Positions 41,798 to 52,779 of a stretch of 64,000 bases of DNA are shown here, piece after piece. Below the pieces are notes generated by a model. That model had not been told where the DNA came from. It searched no databases and was given only the letters and a program-made list of their open reading frames with translations. The stretch is taken from contig JAUCEF010000006.1 of assembly GCA_033558025.1 (NCBI GenBank), positions 3,348,001-3,412,000 on the forward strand, given 5' to 3'. Positions within the stretch are counted from its first letter, which is position 1. Every line of letters begins with the position of its first letter. The DNA is from Phytophthora sp. 'mugwort'. Lineage: Eukaryota; Oomycota; Peronosporomycetes; Peronosporales; Peronosporaceae. The translations under genes were made by a program, and so were the position numbers.

Positions 41798-43709
41798 ACC
41801 GAGCTTCGCGGTGTTATTGTCGCCCTCCCACCTTAAAGTGAAGCGGGTACGGGAGCGGCGGGATGTCGACTTCCCTCAGCTACTGTAAGCGTCTATCACT
41901 CCCCACATCGGGCTCGACGAGTTGCTCGCCCATATTGCCCCCCCCCCCCTCCCCCCCCATCGGCGGTAGTACGATTGGACCCAGCACCATTATATGCTCA
42001 CTTGCCGCGAGACTTTGAAGGTTATGTACTGTCCTTTGACGGGTCCGCTACGACTAAGAACGGTGGGTATGGAAGCTGCTCTTGGATTCTGTGGCGCTTA
42101 CCGGCATGGGACATTGAGATTGCTGCGAGTGCGTACCTCACGTCCACTCGGCTAACGTAGCTGAGTAACACTGGCATGAATAGCGGGGTAGCCGTGGCTT
42201 TAAACCGTGGAATAACCGATCTAGTAATCGTCGGGGACTCACGGCTTGCAATCGAACAATCCATGAGAGTGATCGCTTGTAAGAAGGAGACGTCGCAAGT
42301 CGAGTTGGAGCGCCACAAGGAGATGCCGGAGAGGGTAAAGTCAGTTCGTTATTTGCATGTAGTACGATGCTACAACGCAGTAGCTGACTCCCTCGCTACA
42401 GAAGCACTGGAGAACCAGGCTGGTCGTGTTAGTACTCAGCGGCGGATGATTCGGAGATGCTGAACCGGATTTCTGAAGAGCTAAATACGAATAGTCAAGA
42501 GGAAAACAACGAGGAGACTTGTCGGATAGCAATAATGACCAGACAACAAACCCACCGAGTTCATTTCGATGATGAAACCAGTTTAACCCGGCGGAAGAAC
42601 CACCAAAGGCCGGCTGGACGAAAACAAAAGTCAGCTGGAGGCGCCACAACCACCCTACCAGACCTGGAGGGTGTTGGAACTGAGTTTGAGTCAACACAGC
42701 CGAGCTCATTTAGGAGCCGAGTAGAAGGATCAACTCAAACACCAGTTGAGGAGAATCGTGTGCCCAGTGCAACCGATATGGATCCAGTAGTGGTGCAAGC
42801 GGAAGGCGAAGACGCATATTAAGAGCTCAAGAAGAAGAATTGAAGTGGGCTGAATTGAAGGCATTACTTCGAGGAGAGCTCGATGGGCTCACCCACCGTC
42901 GTACTCAGCGAACAAGTAAAATAGCCGACAACTCCGTGCTCAGTGAAGATGGACTGTTGTATTACCAAGGTCAGAGACGGCGATCAGTTGAGTTCGATGC
43001 TGGAGACCTCAAACTGAGATTGGTGATACCCAACAACGATGACTGACGAAGTCCTCCACAACTGTCACAACTCGATCGAAGGAGGTCACCAAGGTATTGT
43101 ACGGACTGTTTATCGGGTGAAAGCTGAGTTCTATTGGGTGGGGTTATATGCTGATGTACTCAAACACGCCCAAGCATGTGAAGACTGCAGCACGAGCAAA
43201 AGTAAGCCCTAACTAAAAGGCTATTCACCTGGAAATGTTGTATCTGAACACCTATTTCAACTAGTATCGATAGATTTCGTAATCCCGTTGCCGAAGACTC
43301 TGCGGGGTAACACAGCGCTGTTGCTTTTCCAAGATCATTTCACGGGTTTTGTGATTGCAAAGGCTTTGAGCGACATAGGGCATTAGAAGTGGCGAAGGTA
43401 TTTGAAGAACGTGCGTGTTCCGGAGGTTCGGTGATCCGTCATTAATACGTCACGATAGAGACCCCCGCTTCATGAGCGAAGTTTTCCAAGCGTTCGTTGA
43501 GTTGATGCAGTCGCGGTCAAGACCAACGCTGAGTTTACCGTTCTCAAGCTAACGGACAACAAGAACGCTCACAGTCAGGACGATGATTCAGACTATCCAC
43601 GTATTCGTTGAAAATCCACTGCAAACTGACTGGGATGACATTACCGAGAGGATGGTTGAACGGCTTTCACGGTGCAATAACCTCTTTGCGCTGGATCCTG
43701 TGTTCACCG
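41798..43709 (+). pseudogene. Gypsy 1 pol, RNase H and integrase part (displaced by inversion)
   Basis: Plus-strand Ty3/gypsy remnant. It opens in the middle of the RNase H region (LLSPSHLKVKRV) and continues the frame interrupted at 52,780. The second RNase H part is at 42,020-42,420: LSFDGSATTKNGGYG, IVGDSRLAIEQS and NAVADSLATEALE. After a linker (42,460-43,040) comes the integrase zinc finger GGHQGIVRTVYRV with CEDCSTSKS near 43,190 and the core start VSIDFVIPLPKT. Stops and shifts throughout. The right end at 43709 is the copia X LTR. A C/T-rich run lies at 41,939-41,958. Confidence 0.82.
41800..41814. repeat. 15-bp target duplication of LINE B, displaced copy
   Basis: CGAGCTTCGCGGTGT follows the 3' end of LINE A by 2 bp. 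Its reverse complement is at 52765-52779, beside the 5' end of LINE B. Confidence 0.85.
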
Positions 43710-44095
43710 TGTGAGATGTTGAAGTGTACTCTGACTGTCAAATATGAGCCCAGACCATCCTGAACACTATCATGTGCCTGTCGCCCGCAGCCGTTGCTCG
43801 GCTGCAGGCTTGTACACAGCGTGTACATTAGAGACTTGCAATACCAAGGACACTATAGAGAAGCCGATCGCTGGCGGTAAACGATCGCAACAACGTGGAG
43901 CACGAGATGGAATGACTTAGCTTTTTTATGGGTTTATAGTGTGTTTATATGCTAGAATACATCTTTGCGCTGCGGTGTGTGGGCTGGTATGTGACGAGCT
44001 CTGTCTCGCTACCGGTTTGCTGCTCTGCGAGCACGCAGGAGCTCGACCCCAGACAAACGCTTCCCTGTCGTGGCATTTTGCACCCGGCACCCATA
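43710..44095 (+). repeat. 5' LTR of copia X (inverted relative to its 3' LTR)
   Basis: 386-bp copy of the 30301-30686 repeat in opposite orientation, starting TGTGAGATG and ending CACCCATA. The repeat may continue to about 44,140. It is followed by a gag remnant in the same direction, as expected for a 5' LTR. Confidence 0.7.
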
Positions 44096-44211
44096 GTGTT
44101 TACTTTTATTAATTACTCTTACTGCTACTTACTACTTATACAATGGCAGTCACACATAGAAGTGACTGACAGCTAGAGAGCACGGTGACACGCCCTGTAT
44201 CATCACAGATT

Positions 44212-45311
44212 ATGAGCCCAATCAGGGCGCAATATTCGACAGAGAACGCTGAGACTGGAGGAAATGATGCATCGCAGGATTAAGAAATTCCTGACGAAGC
44301 TACCCAACGATTCGATTAAAGTGTGCAGTTTGCGCGTGTATTCGCAGAACGTGGACGCTCCAATGATCGAGACGATTCGACAAAGTCTCATGCTGAAGCG
44401 GAGCATCTCGTCCGCTCATTGACTGAAATACCAAGTGAGCGACCGCTCAGGCGGGTGTTGCTTGAAGGTATGGAGAGATCGAACACGACTGAATCCAGCC
44501 AGTTGGAAATCCACCCACCGCCGCCGCCACCACCGAGCGAAAGAGGAGACGGCAGCAACGACGGAGGAGGAGACGGCAGCAACGACGGAGGAGGAGATCG
44601 AGGAAGACGAAGCCGCAGTGACTCGCTTCTGGACAACAAGCACCCCGGTGGGCGCTACGATGACCGCGAGCTGACCGACTACAAGAAGGCCCTGCGGAAC
44701 TCGCCCAGCATCAAGCTCCCCAAGCTCCACGCCAAGAAGGACTTCAAGGCCTGGAAGAGCGAGGTGCCACTGCACTCCTACACGTCCACAATCGGCAAGA
44801 TTACTTACGGAAGGGAACACTACGACACGGAAGAGAGCCTGCGCAGACCCAAGTACGCTGAGTGGTTCGAGACGCGCAAGAACAAGGCATTTTCGGCGTT
44901 GGCGCTGTCGTTGTCCTTGGACCTGCGCGCCACGTTCAAGTGGACGACATTCGCGACAACATGGATGGGCTGTGTACACGATGGTGATGCAGCACTTCGA
45001 GGCGGGCGATGGTTTCAACCCAGATTACCCCTGCAGTGGATCGACGGTTGCAGCCGTCCGAGACCGAGTAAAATTGAGGACATGGCGTAAAGGTGGCCCG
45101 GCTGCGCCAGGCAAATGGAGAGATGGAAGAGTGGCAGCATGCAAGCCTGCTGCTCTCGGACGCGTTGTTAATGCTGCCAAACCTGGTCCGTGAACACTCG
45201 GACTGAATTTACACTCATGATCGCCGGTCTCTAAAGCTGGCCGAGGCGTTGCAGCGCTTACCGCTGCAACGCCTCGGTTGAGCACCAGCGCGACCAGCTG
45301 TCAACGGAGAT
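44212..45311 (+). pseudogene. Copia X gag, N-terminal part
   Basis: Starts MSPIRAQYSTENAETGG, with early stops, then a Pro run and Gly/Asp repeats near 44,515-44,600. The gag core is LPKLHAKKDFKAWKSEVPLH with KYAEWFETRKNKAFSALALS. A frame shift near 44,940 is followed by remnants of the core in another frame. The end (VEHQRDQLSTEI, 45,277-45,311) meets LINE B. The same gag continues, in frame, at 38911 on the minus strand. Confidence 0.82.
45296..45311. repeat. 16-bp target duplication of LINE A, displaced copy
   Basis: AGCTGTCAACGGAGAT, the exact reverse complement of 38896-38911. It abuts the 3' end of LINE B instead of that of LINE A. Confidence 0.85.
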
Positions 45312-45616
45312 TAACAAAAAATGCATTACACTTTAAGGCTAGTAAGCAACCTACTTAGCTACCCTACTTGCTATTTGGGATCGATTTGGGTCATGTGGAC
45401 CCAAAAGTTGGGTACGAAGTATCCAATTGGTGTCGTCCATTTTCTCGAAAGTGGGTACCCTGAAGACCCATTTTAGTGTCCAGGAGGAAATTGGTGGACG
45501 TCGCGAGGCGTCTCTGGGCCGAGTTAGACATTCGCAGGACCTTTCCAATGGGGTCTATACAAAAGCCAAGTATAACCCGATGAACCAGGTGGTGGTGAGC
45601 CACCTACTTCTAGTGA

Positions 45617-45689
45617 GCTCAGATAGCTCAGCTGGTTAAGCATCCAGTGTCGGACGAAGCGGCCAGGGTTCAATCGCCGGGCCGACCAG
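45617..45689 (+). other. tRNA-like block in LINE B 3' region
   Basis: Same block as in LINE A: A-box-like at 45624-45642 and B-box-like at 45666-45678, on the plus strand and so antisense to the LINE. Stems are poor. Confidence 0.6.
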
Positions 45690-46123
45690 ACCTTTCGGAC
45701 GATGGTTGGGGTTTGGCCGCGAAGGTTGGGATATCTGGGCTTGTGACTGGACTGGTGGTCTTGGGGGCTACTGGGCGCCGTCTCATGGGCTGTAGGCCTG
45801 GAAGCACGGTTAGACCCGGTAGTTCTTGAGACTGCTTCACCGGGCACTTCAGTAGGAGAGATGCGGGTCGTGGTCTAGAGGGGCAAAGCCTCCCAGTCGT
45901 CGTCTCATGGGCTTGTAGGCCTGGTAGTACGCGCGGCTCGGGAGTGTGGCGCCGCTCTAGACCTCGATCCAAAGAGTAGTCCAGTGATGTCGTGCATGCC
46001 ATAACACGCGTAAGCGTCTGTAGCATGTCGCGTTCTTCACCCGCCTGTCCGCTAACGTGGGGCCCCGCCTGGGTTCAAAAATCCACACCGCCTTCGGGTA
46101 CAGCAGACATAAGGCAACGCCCG

Positions 46124-49100
46124 CTAAACGATCGGCAAATGGAGCCGGGAACTTGGCGTATGGGCGTGAAGTGGTGGAGACTGAAGCCAGTAATGGTCGA
46201 GCACGACGGCGGCGGATTGTAAGACATCAGGATGAAGCCTTGAGCTTGTGGCCTTACCTTCGGCCACAGGCGTCTCTTCCCGGCTGCTGTTCAACATGGC
46301 CGCGGGAAAGGAGCCCCGCTGACGGGTTTCCACCCCGCGATCGCTTGGATCTGCAGTCGTAAAGGGCACCAACGCTCCGGACGTCTCTTCCCTGTCGTGG
46401 TTCAACATGTCCGCGAGTAAGGAGTCCCACTGACGGGCTTCCGCCTCGTGGTCGCTTGGGCCATTGTCATCGAAGGGTGCCGACACAGGCAGTCCTCGCA
46501 ATAAGGTGTGTGGTTGCCTACTCACCTGCGTGGACTGTCTTATTGCTTGCGCCTGGGTTGCCTGCCATAAGGCAGCAACATGAAGGTCAATCAGGGCGTG
46601 CACCCGAGCCTTGACGCCGATGAGACTTGGTTCATATTCGTGGAAGCGGATGTCATTGCGGTGCGTCCATAGGCAGCGAAGTACCACAACTCTCACTATG
46701 TGGAAGACCGCAAAGAGGCTGTAACCAAAGTCCTTTTTGGCTCGGGGCGTAGGCATGATGTCCGCGATGTAGACCACAGATAGCCCACTCAATGGGAGAC
46801 TCAAACCACTGTTGGAACACCTCAAGCCATTCCGCCCATACGGTTGCCGCAAAGTCACAATACCAAAAGAGATGGGGGACGGTTTCAATGACTCCACACC
46901 CATGATGGCAGCGAGTCATAGCGCCTTGCACGTGCTGCAACCTAAAGCCCACCCAAAGTGCGTTGTGCCGAAGTCTGTACAGCAAGTCCGCGTTCACTGG
47001 TAGTACGTGCTTGTTCATCTTTAGGTCTCTGCCCCATACATTTGCGGGAGCCGCTAAGTCCAAGTGCAGTCATTGGCAGGACGGGTACCTTGTACTGAAC
47101 CAGGAGCTTGCGTATTAACGACAACGTGAGATCAGCGACTTCATAGCCACTGAAGCTCCAAGTATGGAGTGCGCAGCCGTAGTGTGGCTTGGGGCGGGGT
47201 CCAATGGGCCTGTTGGCCAACGGTCGTAACAGCAAGTCAATCTTAGTTAAGAAAGACCCGCAGAAGCTCACGCTGTTAGCACGCCCAGGCTGGCTATGCT
47301 CACGGATGACTTGGGATAGCTTGGCGGCTTGAGGCGGGTATCCACTAAGCTCAAACAAGTCAGAATACCCGATAAACCTTTAAGCGAATAAGGCCTTGGA
47401 CAATGCCCAGGTTTGCGGTTCGCAGGGGTCTTGGGCGTCTTGGTTGCAGTCGCGATATCCACATTGTCCAGCAGCGGCATTGTCAACTTATCAAACCTGG
47501 TCATGTTGCGAGTGATCTTGGGTCGCAGTTTGGTGTTCCAAAGGATAAGCCAATACAACCAAGCGGTCTCCATCGTCTTAGCCGTCGAGACACCACATGA
47601 TGAGGGCTGTTCCAGATCGGCGCGTACAGGATGTCAAATCGCGTCCCCAAGGTTTCATCACGGAGTCAAACAGCGCAATGACTGGGGCGGCCCATGAGGG
47701 TACATCATCCGGTTACTGGCGTACGGCCATGATCATCTTGCAAAGCATGTGTAGTTGGAGTCCCTCGATCATCGTTTTCACAGTCGTTAAGCCGAGGCCT
47801 CCCGTGTGCATGGGCAACGTCCACCAAGCTCGGGGCACGATGTTCGACGAAGAAGACTGGGCCATGAACCGTACTATCATGTCCTGGACTTGGTCTTGGA
47901 AACCAGTTTCAGGTATGTAGCAGACACTGGCCGTGTACCAGAGAACAGGCAAGATGATCTGTTGTAGGATGACCATTTGTCCTCGCAGAGTGCGTGCCAG
48001 GTACTTCCACAGTGAACACCTTGTCTGCATGTCCGCCAATATGTGCTGTAGCCGTGCCGTGTCTGTGAGCTTGGGACCGTAGTATATACCAAGCAGTTTT
48101 GCCGAATCGTTGTTCCCAACAACCTTTAGTCCCAATTGCTGTAGTGCCTCACGGATGCTGTCGGTTTCACTGTTCCAGGGATGGAACGGTAGCACCACGG
48201 TCTTGTTCTTGTTCAGCTCCATGCCCGATGCCTCACAGAAGAGATCCACCAAGTCCAGTAGCCGCTGAGTATCCCGCAGGTCCCTTAGTAGTCCAATGCA
48301 GTCATCAGCAAAGCTGATAACTTATGGACCACCGAAGAGTCTCCACACCGAAGTCCAGCATCCTTCATCTTGGCGCGAATCAAGTTCAGCAAAGGTTCCA
48401 CGTGAAGAACGAACAGACCCGGGGAGAGAGGGCCTCCTTGCCGCACGCCTCTCCCTATTTTAAAGGGCGAAAGTGGGCTACCGTTGAGTAGTAGCGCCAC
48501 CAAAGTCCCAGGAAACATCACGCGTACCCAGCGACGAAACACTTCGCCGAAGCGGAAGTGCTCGAGGATCATGTCAAGGGCATCATCCCACACCACGCTG
48601 TCGAAGGCCTTGGCAAAGTCAAGCAAGATAGCACCAGCCACCGCATCATCATCTTCATACACTTTCATGAGTGCTTGAAGCCGCAGGTGAGCATGACGAA
48701 TATCGCGCCCAGGCACGAAGCCATACTGGCCAGAGAATAGGAGAATATCTAAGACAGTTCCCAGACGGTATGCCAGTATCTTGGGGCCCAGCTTGGCATC
48801 GATGTTGAGGAGGGTAATGGGTCTGTAGTTCCCAGGCTCTTTACGGTCTCCCTTCTTGTATAGCAAGCGGACTTGGCCGCGACGCTGGAACTTGGACATC
48901 CTGCCTTTCTCCAGTTGAGCCGCGTAGACAATCTCCAGGATACGGCTCCAAAGCGGCACATCAGTTAGGTAGTAGGCTAGGGTAACCCATCGGGTCCTGG
49001 TGCCTTCACCGACGACGTATGCTTGATAGCCGAGTAGAAATCATTTGTTGTGAGTGGACTGTCAAGATAGGCAGCTCGCTTCGGCGTCAGATGCTTGGTC

Positions 49101-49150
49101 GTGTGTTCAAGGATCTGGGCCAGCTAATGCGATCCCATTTCGGCTTGTCA
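46124..49150 (-). pseudogene. LINE B reverse transcriptase and C-terminal domain (broken)
   Basis: Reverse transcriptase blocks in order: VKAPGPDGLP near 49,010, then GRMSKFQRRGQVRLLYKKGD, NYRPITLLNIDAKLGPKILA, LLDFAKAFDSVVWD and GVRQGGPLSPGLFVLHVEPL. The catalytic SFADDCIGLL lies at about 48,290-48,320 after a one-base loss that ends the upstream frame. A stop at 47713-47715 interrupts the thumb. The knuckle CHHGCGVIETVPHLFWYC is near 46,890, with a further frame change near 46,790. Confidence 0.88.
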
Positions 49151-50450
49151 TGATGGAACTCCCTTGAAGTTGAACGATAGATCCCGGACCAAAACTGGTT
49201 GAATTCCAGGCACATGACTTCCAACTCCTCCGGCGAATTGACAGGAATCGGAGTGCTGTGCAGGATCTGAGGCGGTCGGAAGAAGTACTTAGTACCTCGC
49301 TCAGAACCATGGAGGTCGGAAGTAAACTTCTTCTTCGATGCGTAGAACTTTTTCACCTTCATCTTGACCTCCAGTACTGCCATCTTTTCAGTCAGCCGCC
49401 GGCGTTGATCATCGGTAGGCTCTGTCACTTGGCGGTGCTGCAGATCACTGATTTCCAGGTGCAGTTCCTCAAGTTCGCGCTGGCGAGCATTCTTCCGGGA
49501 TTCGAATAACTCGTGCAGGAAGATGTTGTCGCGACGCTTGTGCTCGTCGAGTAGGCAGCCCGGGTTGTAGTGGGAGTCTGTTGGTGCATGGAGCATGTCT
49601 GCCAACTTGATCAGCGATTCTTGGAGATACTGCTGCGCTTCAGGAAGCTGGATGACCCATACTGGGCAGCGCCAGGGGGGTCTCTTAGCCGGCCGAAAGA
49701 CAGCAGATCCGAGTCGAAAGTCGATGCCGTAGTGGTCACCCATATTGGAGCGATTGCGAAAGTCGTGCAGAATGCCCTGCATGGCCGAGTGGAAGAGCTG
49801 GGAGCTTAGCATCACGTAGTCTAACCCTGAGCTGGAGTTGGGGCTGGTCAACTCTACAAGCGTCGGATGTTCCAGGCGCCATGCATCCACAACGTTGATA
49901 GCTTGCATCCAGTCCAGCAGCTCGGTTCGCCCCCGCGGCCGATTCCGGTCGATGTGGTTGGCTTGGTCCAGTTGGCTTGATATCACCGTGTTGAAGTCGC
50001 CCATGGCAATGTGCAGCGCATCATCGTCGAAGTCTCTTGGAAGGTGCTTAAAGAAGGTTGGCCGCTTCTGGCCTCTAACGGGGGCATACACCACATGAAT
50101 GTACGTCTCTTTCAAGTCCAGAGTGCCTCGTAGTAGTAAGTACCGATCCATCTTATCAGCCGAGCTAACATGACAGAGGGTAATGTCTTGGATATCTTGA
50201 ACAGGGCATGTCAGCGTGAGAAGTAAGCCCACACCAGCGTGCCCTGTGTATGTAGTCCTATGTTCTTGCGACCAAAAGCTGGAATTAACCGCGAGGTTTG
50301 CCTCCAGATCTGTTTCAAGCGCTGGTAGTTGAAGGGCCCGGTGAAGCACGTCTCCTGAAGACCGATCATGTGAAACGTCTTAGAGAAGTACTGCAGCGAG
50401 CTTCCATTAAAGAGAAGGGCTACCCGAGTTGGCTACTGCCGAAGCCGCTT
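49087..50450 (-). pseudogene. LINE B AP-like endonuclease domain
   Basis: Nicks target DNA for first-strand synthesis. Blocks seen: GLQETCF (metal-binding Glu) in one frame, then in the next frame HAGVGLLL, ALHIAMGDFNTV (catalytic D and N), SSSGLDYVMLS and NMGDHYGIDF (final D-H pair). A one-base loss near 50,325 separates the first block from the rest. The later part is a basic coiled stretch that leads to the reverse transcriptase. Confidence 0.87.
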
Positions 50451-50688
50451 GCTGGAGGTCAGCGATGCATTGGCACAAGTCGTCCGGCAACGGGCCATCA
50501 AGGAGTCGAGTTGCCAACGGCGAGGTTCCCAGTACCCTAGGGTGCGATCGTCCCAGAGGTGCCACATCGGATGGGGCAGCGTAGTAGCTTCTTGTTGGAT
50601 TAGAGCGCAGACCTTGACCGGATCCATATAGATGCTTGGAGCAAATCACTTGCAACGCAAGATCAAACTCGGCCAGCCGCGTTTGGAG

Positions 50689-51123
50689 TCAGAACTCGTT
50701 TGGGGTAGAGCAAAGGCTCTGCAGCACGTCTTCTGGGCTTAGGTCGTCGGCGTCCGGGAAGAGCTCGGCCAACTTGTTCTTGAGCGAGTAGTCCTTCGCC
50801 GAGGGGTCGAGCTTCGTGGAGATCATTCGGAGTACTGCGTGGCCAAACGTCTTGCTGCGAAGATGCTGGTAGTTACCGGGAGCCGAGGTGTCCAATAAAA
50901 AGCGATGAACACTAGGCTGGGCTTGGATCCCGTACAAGCTGTTATCGGCATCTGATGTGTTTGAGAACTCCGTCAGATACGATTCGATGACGTCGCAGAG
51001 GTCATTGAGGGTGATCGTCTCTGCAGGGTACTTGATCGCAGCGCTGTTGAGTATCTTTTCGGCAGGCTTGGGCAGATTGACATACGAGGCAACGGGGAGG
51101 GCGGGATCTGAGTACTGTCTCAT
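50689..51123 (-). CDS. LINE B small ORF between ORF1 and endonuclease
   Basis: 144-codon ORF starting MRQYSDPALPVASYVNLPKP. Its ATG overlaps the stop codon of ORF1 in an ATGA arrangement at 51120-51123, which would allow re-initiation. No domain recognised; helical and acidic (LAELFPDADDLSPEDVLQSL). It ends in its own stop before the endonuclease. Confidence 0.6.
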   Translation of the reverse strand: MRQYSDPALPVASYVNLPKPAEKILNSAAIKYPAETITLNDLCDVIESYLTEFSNTSDADNSLYGIQAQPSVHRFLLDTSAPGNYQHLRSKTFGHAVLRMISTKLDPSAKDYSLKNKLAELFPDADDLSPEDVLQSLCSTPNEF

Positions 51124-52440
51124 AGAGTCATATTCTGATCAGGTGGGACATTACCACCATCTCCCTCACTCAGCCAATCGTACTGGTTGGTAGATGCCAG
51201 CATTGGATAGCCGGTCTGGGACGGGGGTAGTTCCCTTGTCTTGGCCGTGGGAGTGGACATCTTGCCAAAGACAAGTTGCTTGGCGCGCAAGATACGCGCC
51301 GGCTCCCGGTCCGTTCGCTTGATCGAGCCAGTGGGAAAATTTGGAGGTTCTTCATCCGACGGCCAGATAGAATTGGGCTGGACTGTGATCCCGTCTTCGA
51401 CAGTTTCTCCTTCAACACCTTCCATAGCGCTGCCTGAGCTGGCTTCCGAGTCACTCACTTCTGATCCATTAGGCTCGGATGGCTCGTACTCGGCGTCCGA
51501 CGTTTCCATAGGCGTGCCATTGGCTTCGGCGCTCGTGGCAACAGCAGGCTTCGAGGAAGCCTGATGTGCCGCATGGTCGACCGACTTAGATGCTGATGGG
51601 TGAGCCTTGCGTTTCGCGTGCATCGCCTTCAGGAAGGGCAGCGTGCCGTGGTTGAACGCACGGATGCGGTGATTGACCACCGCGTATCCATGGTCACCGA
51701 ATTTGATTTCTCGCAACGGCGTCGTTGGCGTAAGCATCAGCGACTCGGGCGGGGACTTGTGGTTGAAGTACACTCGGCGGCTGCGTGACTTCAGACCGCG
51801 AGTCGTACGACTAGGGCAGATGAACACCGGTGGTGTTCCATGTGCGGCGAACCAGTCGTAGATCTCGCTGTCACCGACGTCATCAGGCAGGCGCTGCAAG
51901 TCGACATAGTACCAGCTGGAGTACTTGGAGTACGGTTGAACTCGATAGTTTCGGTCGCAGATCGACAGCGTCTGGCTACCCAACCTGGATGCGACAGCTT
52001 GATCAGTGCATACAAATCTGATGCCAGCGTTCCGGATGGTCTTGAAATCGCGCAGATGGCTGACGTTGGCCGACCAGATGGCCGGTTGCGTATCCGATCC
52101 GAGCGAGCTCATGATCTCCGTATCAGAGAACGTGGCGGTCAGGTCTCGCGCAGGAATCCACATGGAGTAGGTCAACTCACTCGAGACGAGCTGGGGAACT
52201 CCACGTAGAGCAGCTGCTTTCTTGTCGTCAGCGTTGCGCTCGGGATCCAGCATGGCCTTTTCCGCTGACGCGAGCGCGTCATTGGTGGGCAACGAGAACT
52301 CGACCTGTGGGGCCTTGTTTCGCCACCCAGCATGCCAAGTCTGGTCACGACGGGGAGCCGCATGATGATGGGCTGCGAAGGCTGACGGACCAGTTCGGGC
52401 GTTTTTTCTTCCAGCTGCTCTCTCGCAGCTGTCACGTTCC
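51120..52440 (-). CDS. LINE B ORF1 (probable RNA-binding protein)
   Basis: Open for about 440 codons on the minus strand; no ATG occurs in the first part of the frame (the first is at about 52,250, MLDPERNAD), so the start is uncertain. A central part (RFVCTDQAVASRLGSQTLSI, WYYVDLQRLPDDVGDSEIYD) has the pattern of RRM-like nucleic-acid-binding domains used by LINE ORF1 proteins. The second half is acidic, Ser-rich and disordered. Confidence 0.65.
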
Positions 52441-52764
52441 CCCCTTTACGGTAGGGCTAGGCCGCACTCCTCTGACCTCCTAGAGCCACAGGCGCAAACT
52501 CGGCAACAGCTTCAAGGGAGCGGCTGGATTGGGAGTCGCGACGACTTAGTTCTTCGGCGGCGGCAGCACGACGGCTTAGCGTGGTGGTGGTGTCGCGGCG
52601 CGGGGCGGGGTCTTGAGGTCCGGTAGTCAGGTGAGGCGACAGCACGATAGTTAGGCTGAGGTGGAGAAACGACAACACGGGACTGGAGGGCCGAAGTTTA
52701 AAAGCGCAGTAGCAGGTATGGGCCTGTCTATGTGCAGTTGTGGGGTAGCCGGCAAATTTCAAAC

Positions 52765-52779
52765 ACACCGCGAAGCTCG
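52765..52779. repeat. 15-bp target duplication of LINE B, 5' copy
   Basis: ACACCGCGAAGCTCG on the plus strand, reverse complement of 41800-41814. It defines the 5' end of LINE B. Confidence 0.85.

Larger units (their letters stand above)
45312..52764 (-). mobile_element. LINE B, near full-length non-LTR retrotransposon
   Basis: 7,453 bp, minus strand. From its 5' end: leader (52764-about 52440), ORF1 (about 52440-51120), a second small ORF (51123-50689), then endonuclease, reverse transcriptase and a Cys-His knuckle (50,450-46,120), and a 3' region with the tRNA-like block. It ends in TTTTTTGTTA (element strand) without poly(A). The 5' end is set by the target duplication at 52765-52779. The endonuclease is AP-like, which places it among L1/Tx1- or similar LINEs. 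Confidence 0.92.
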
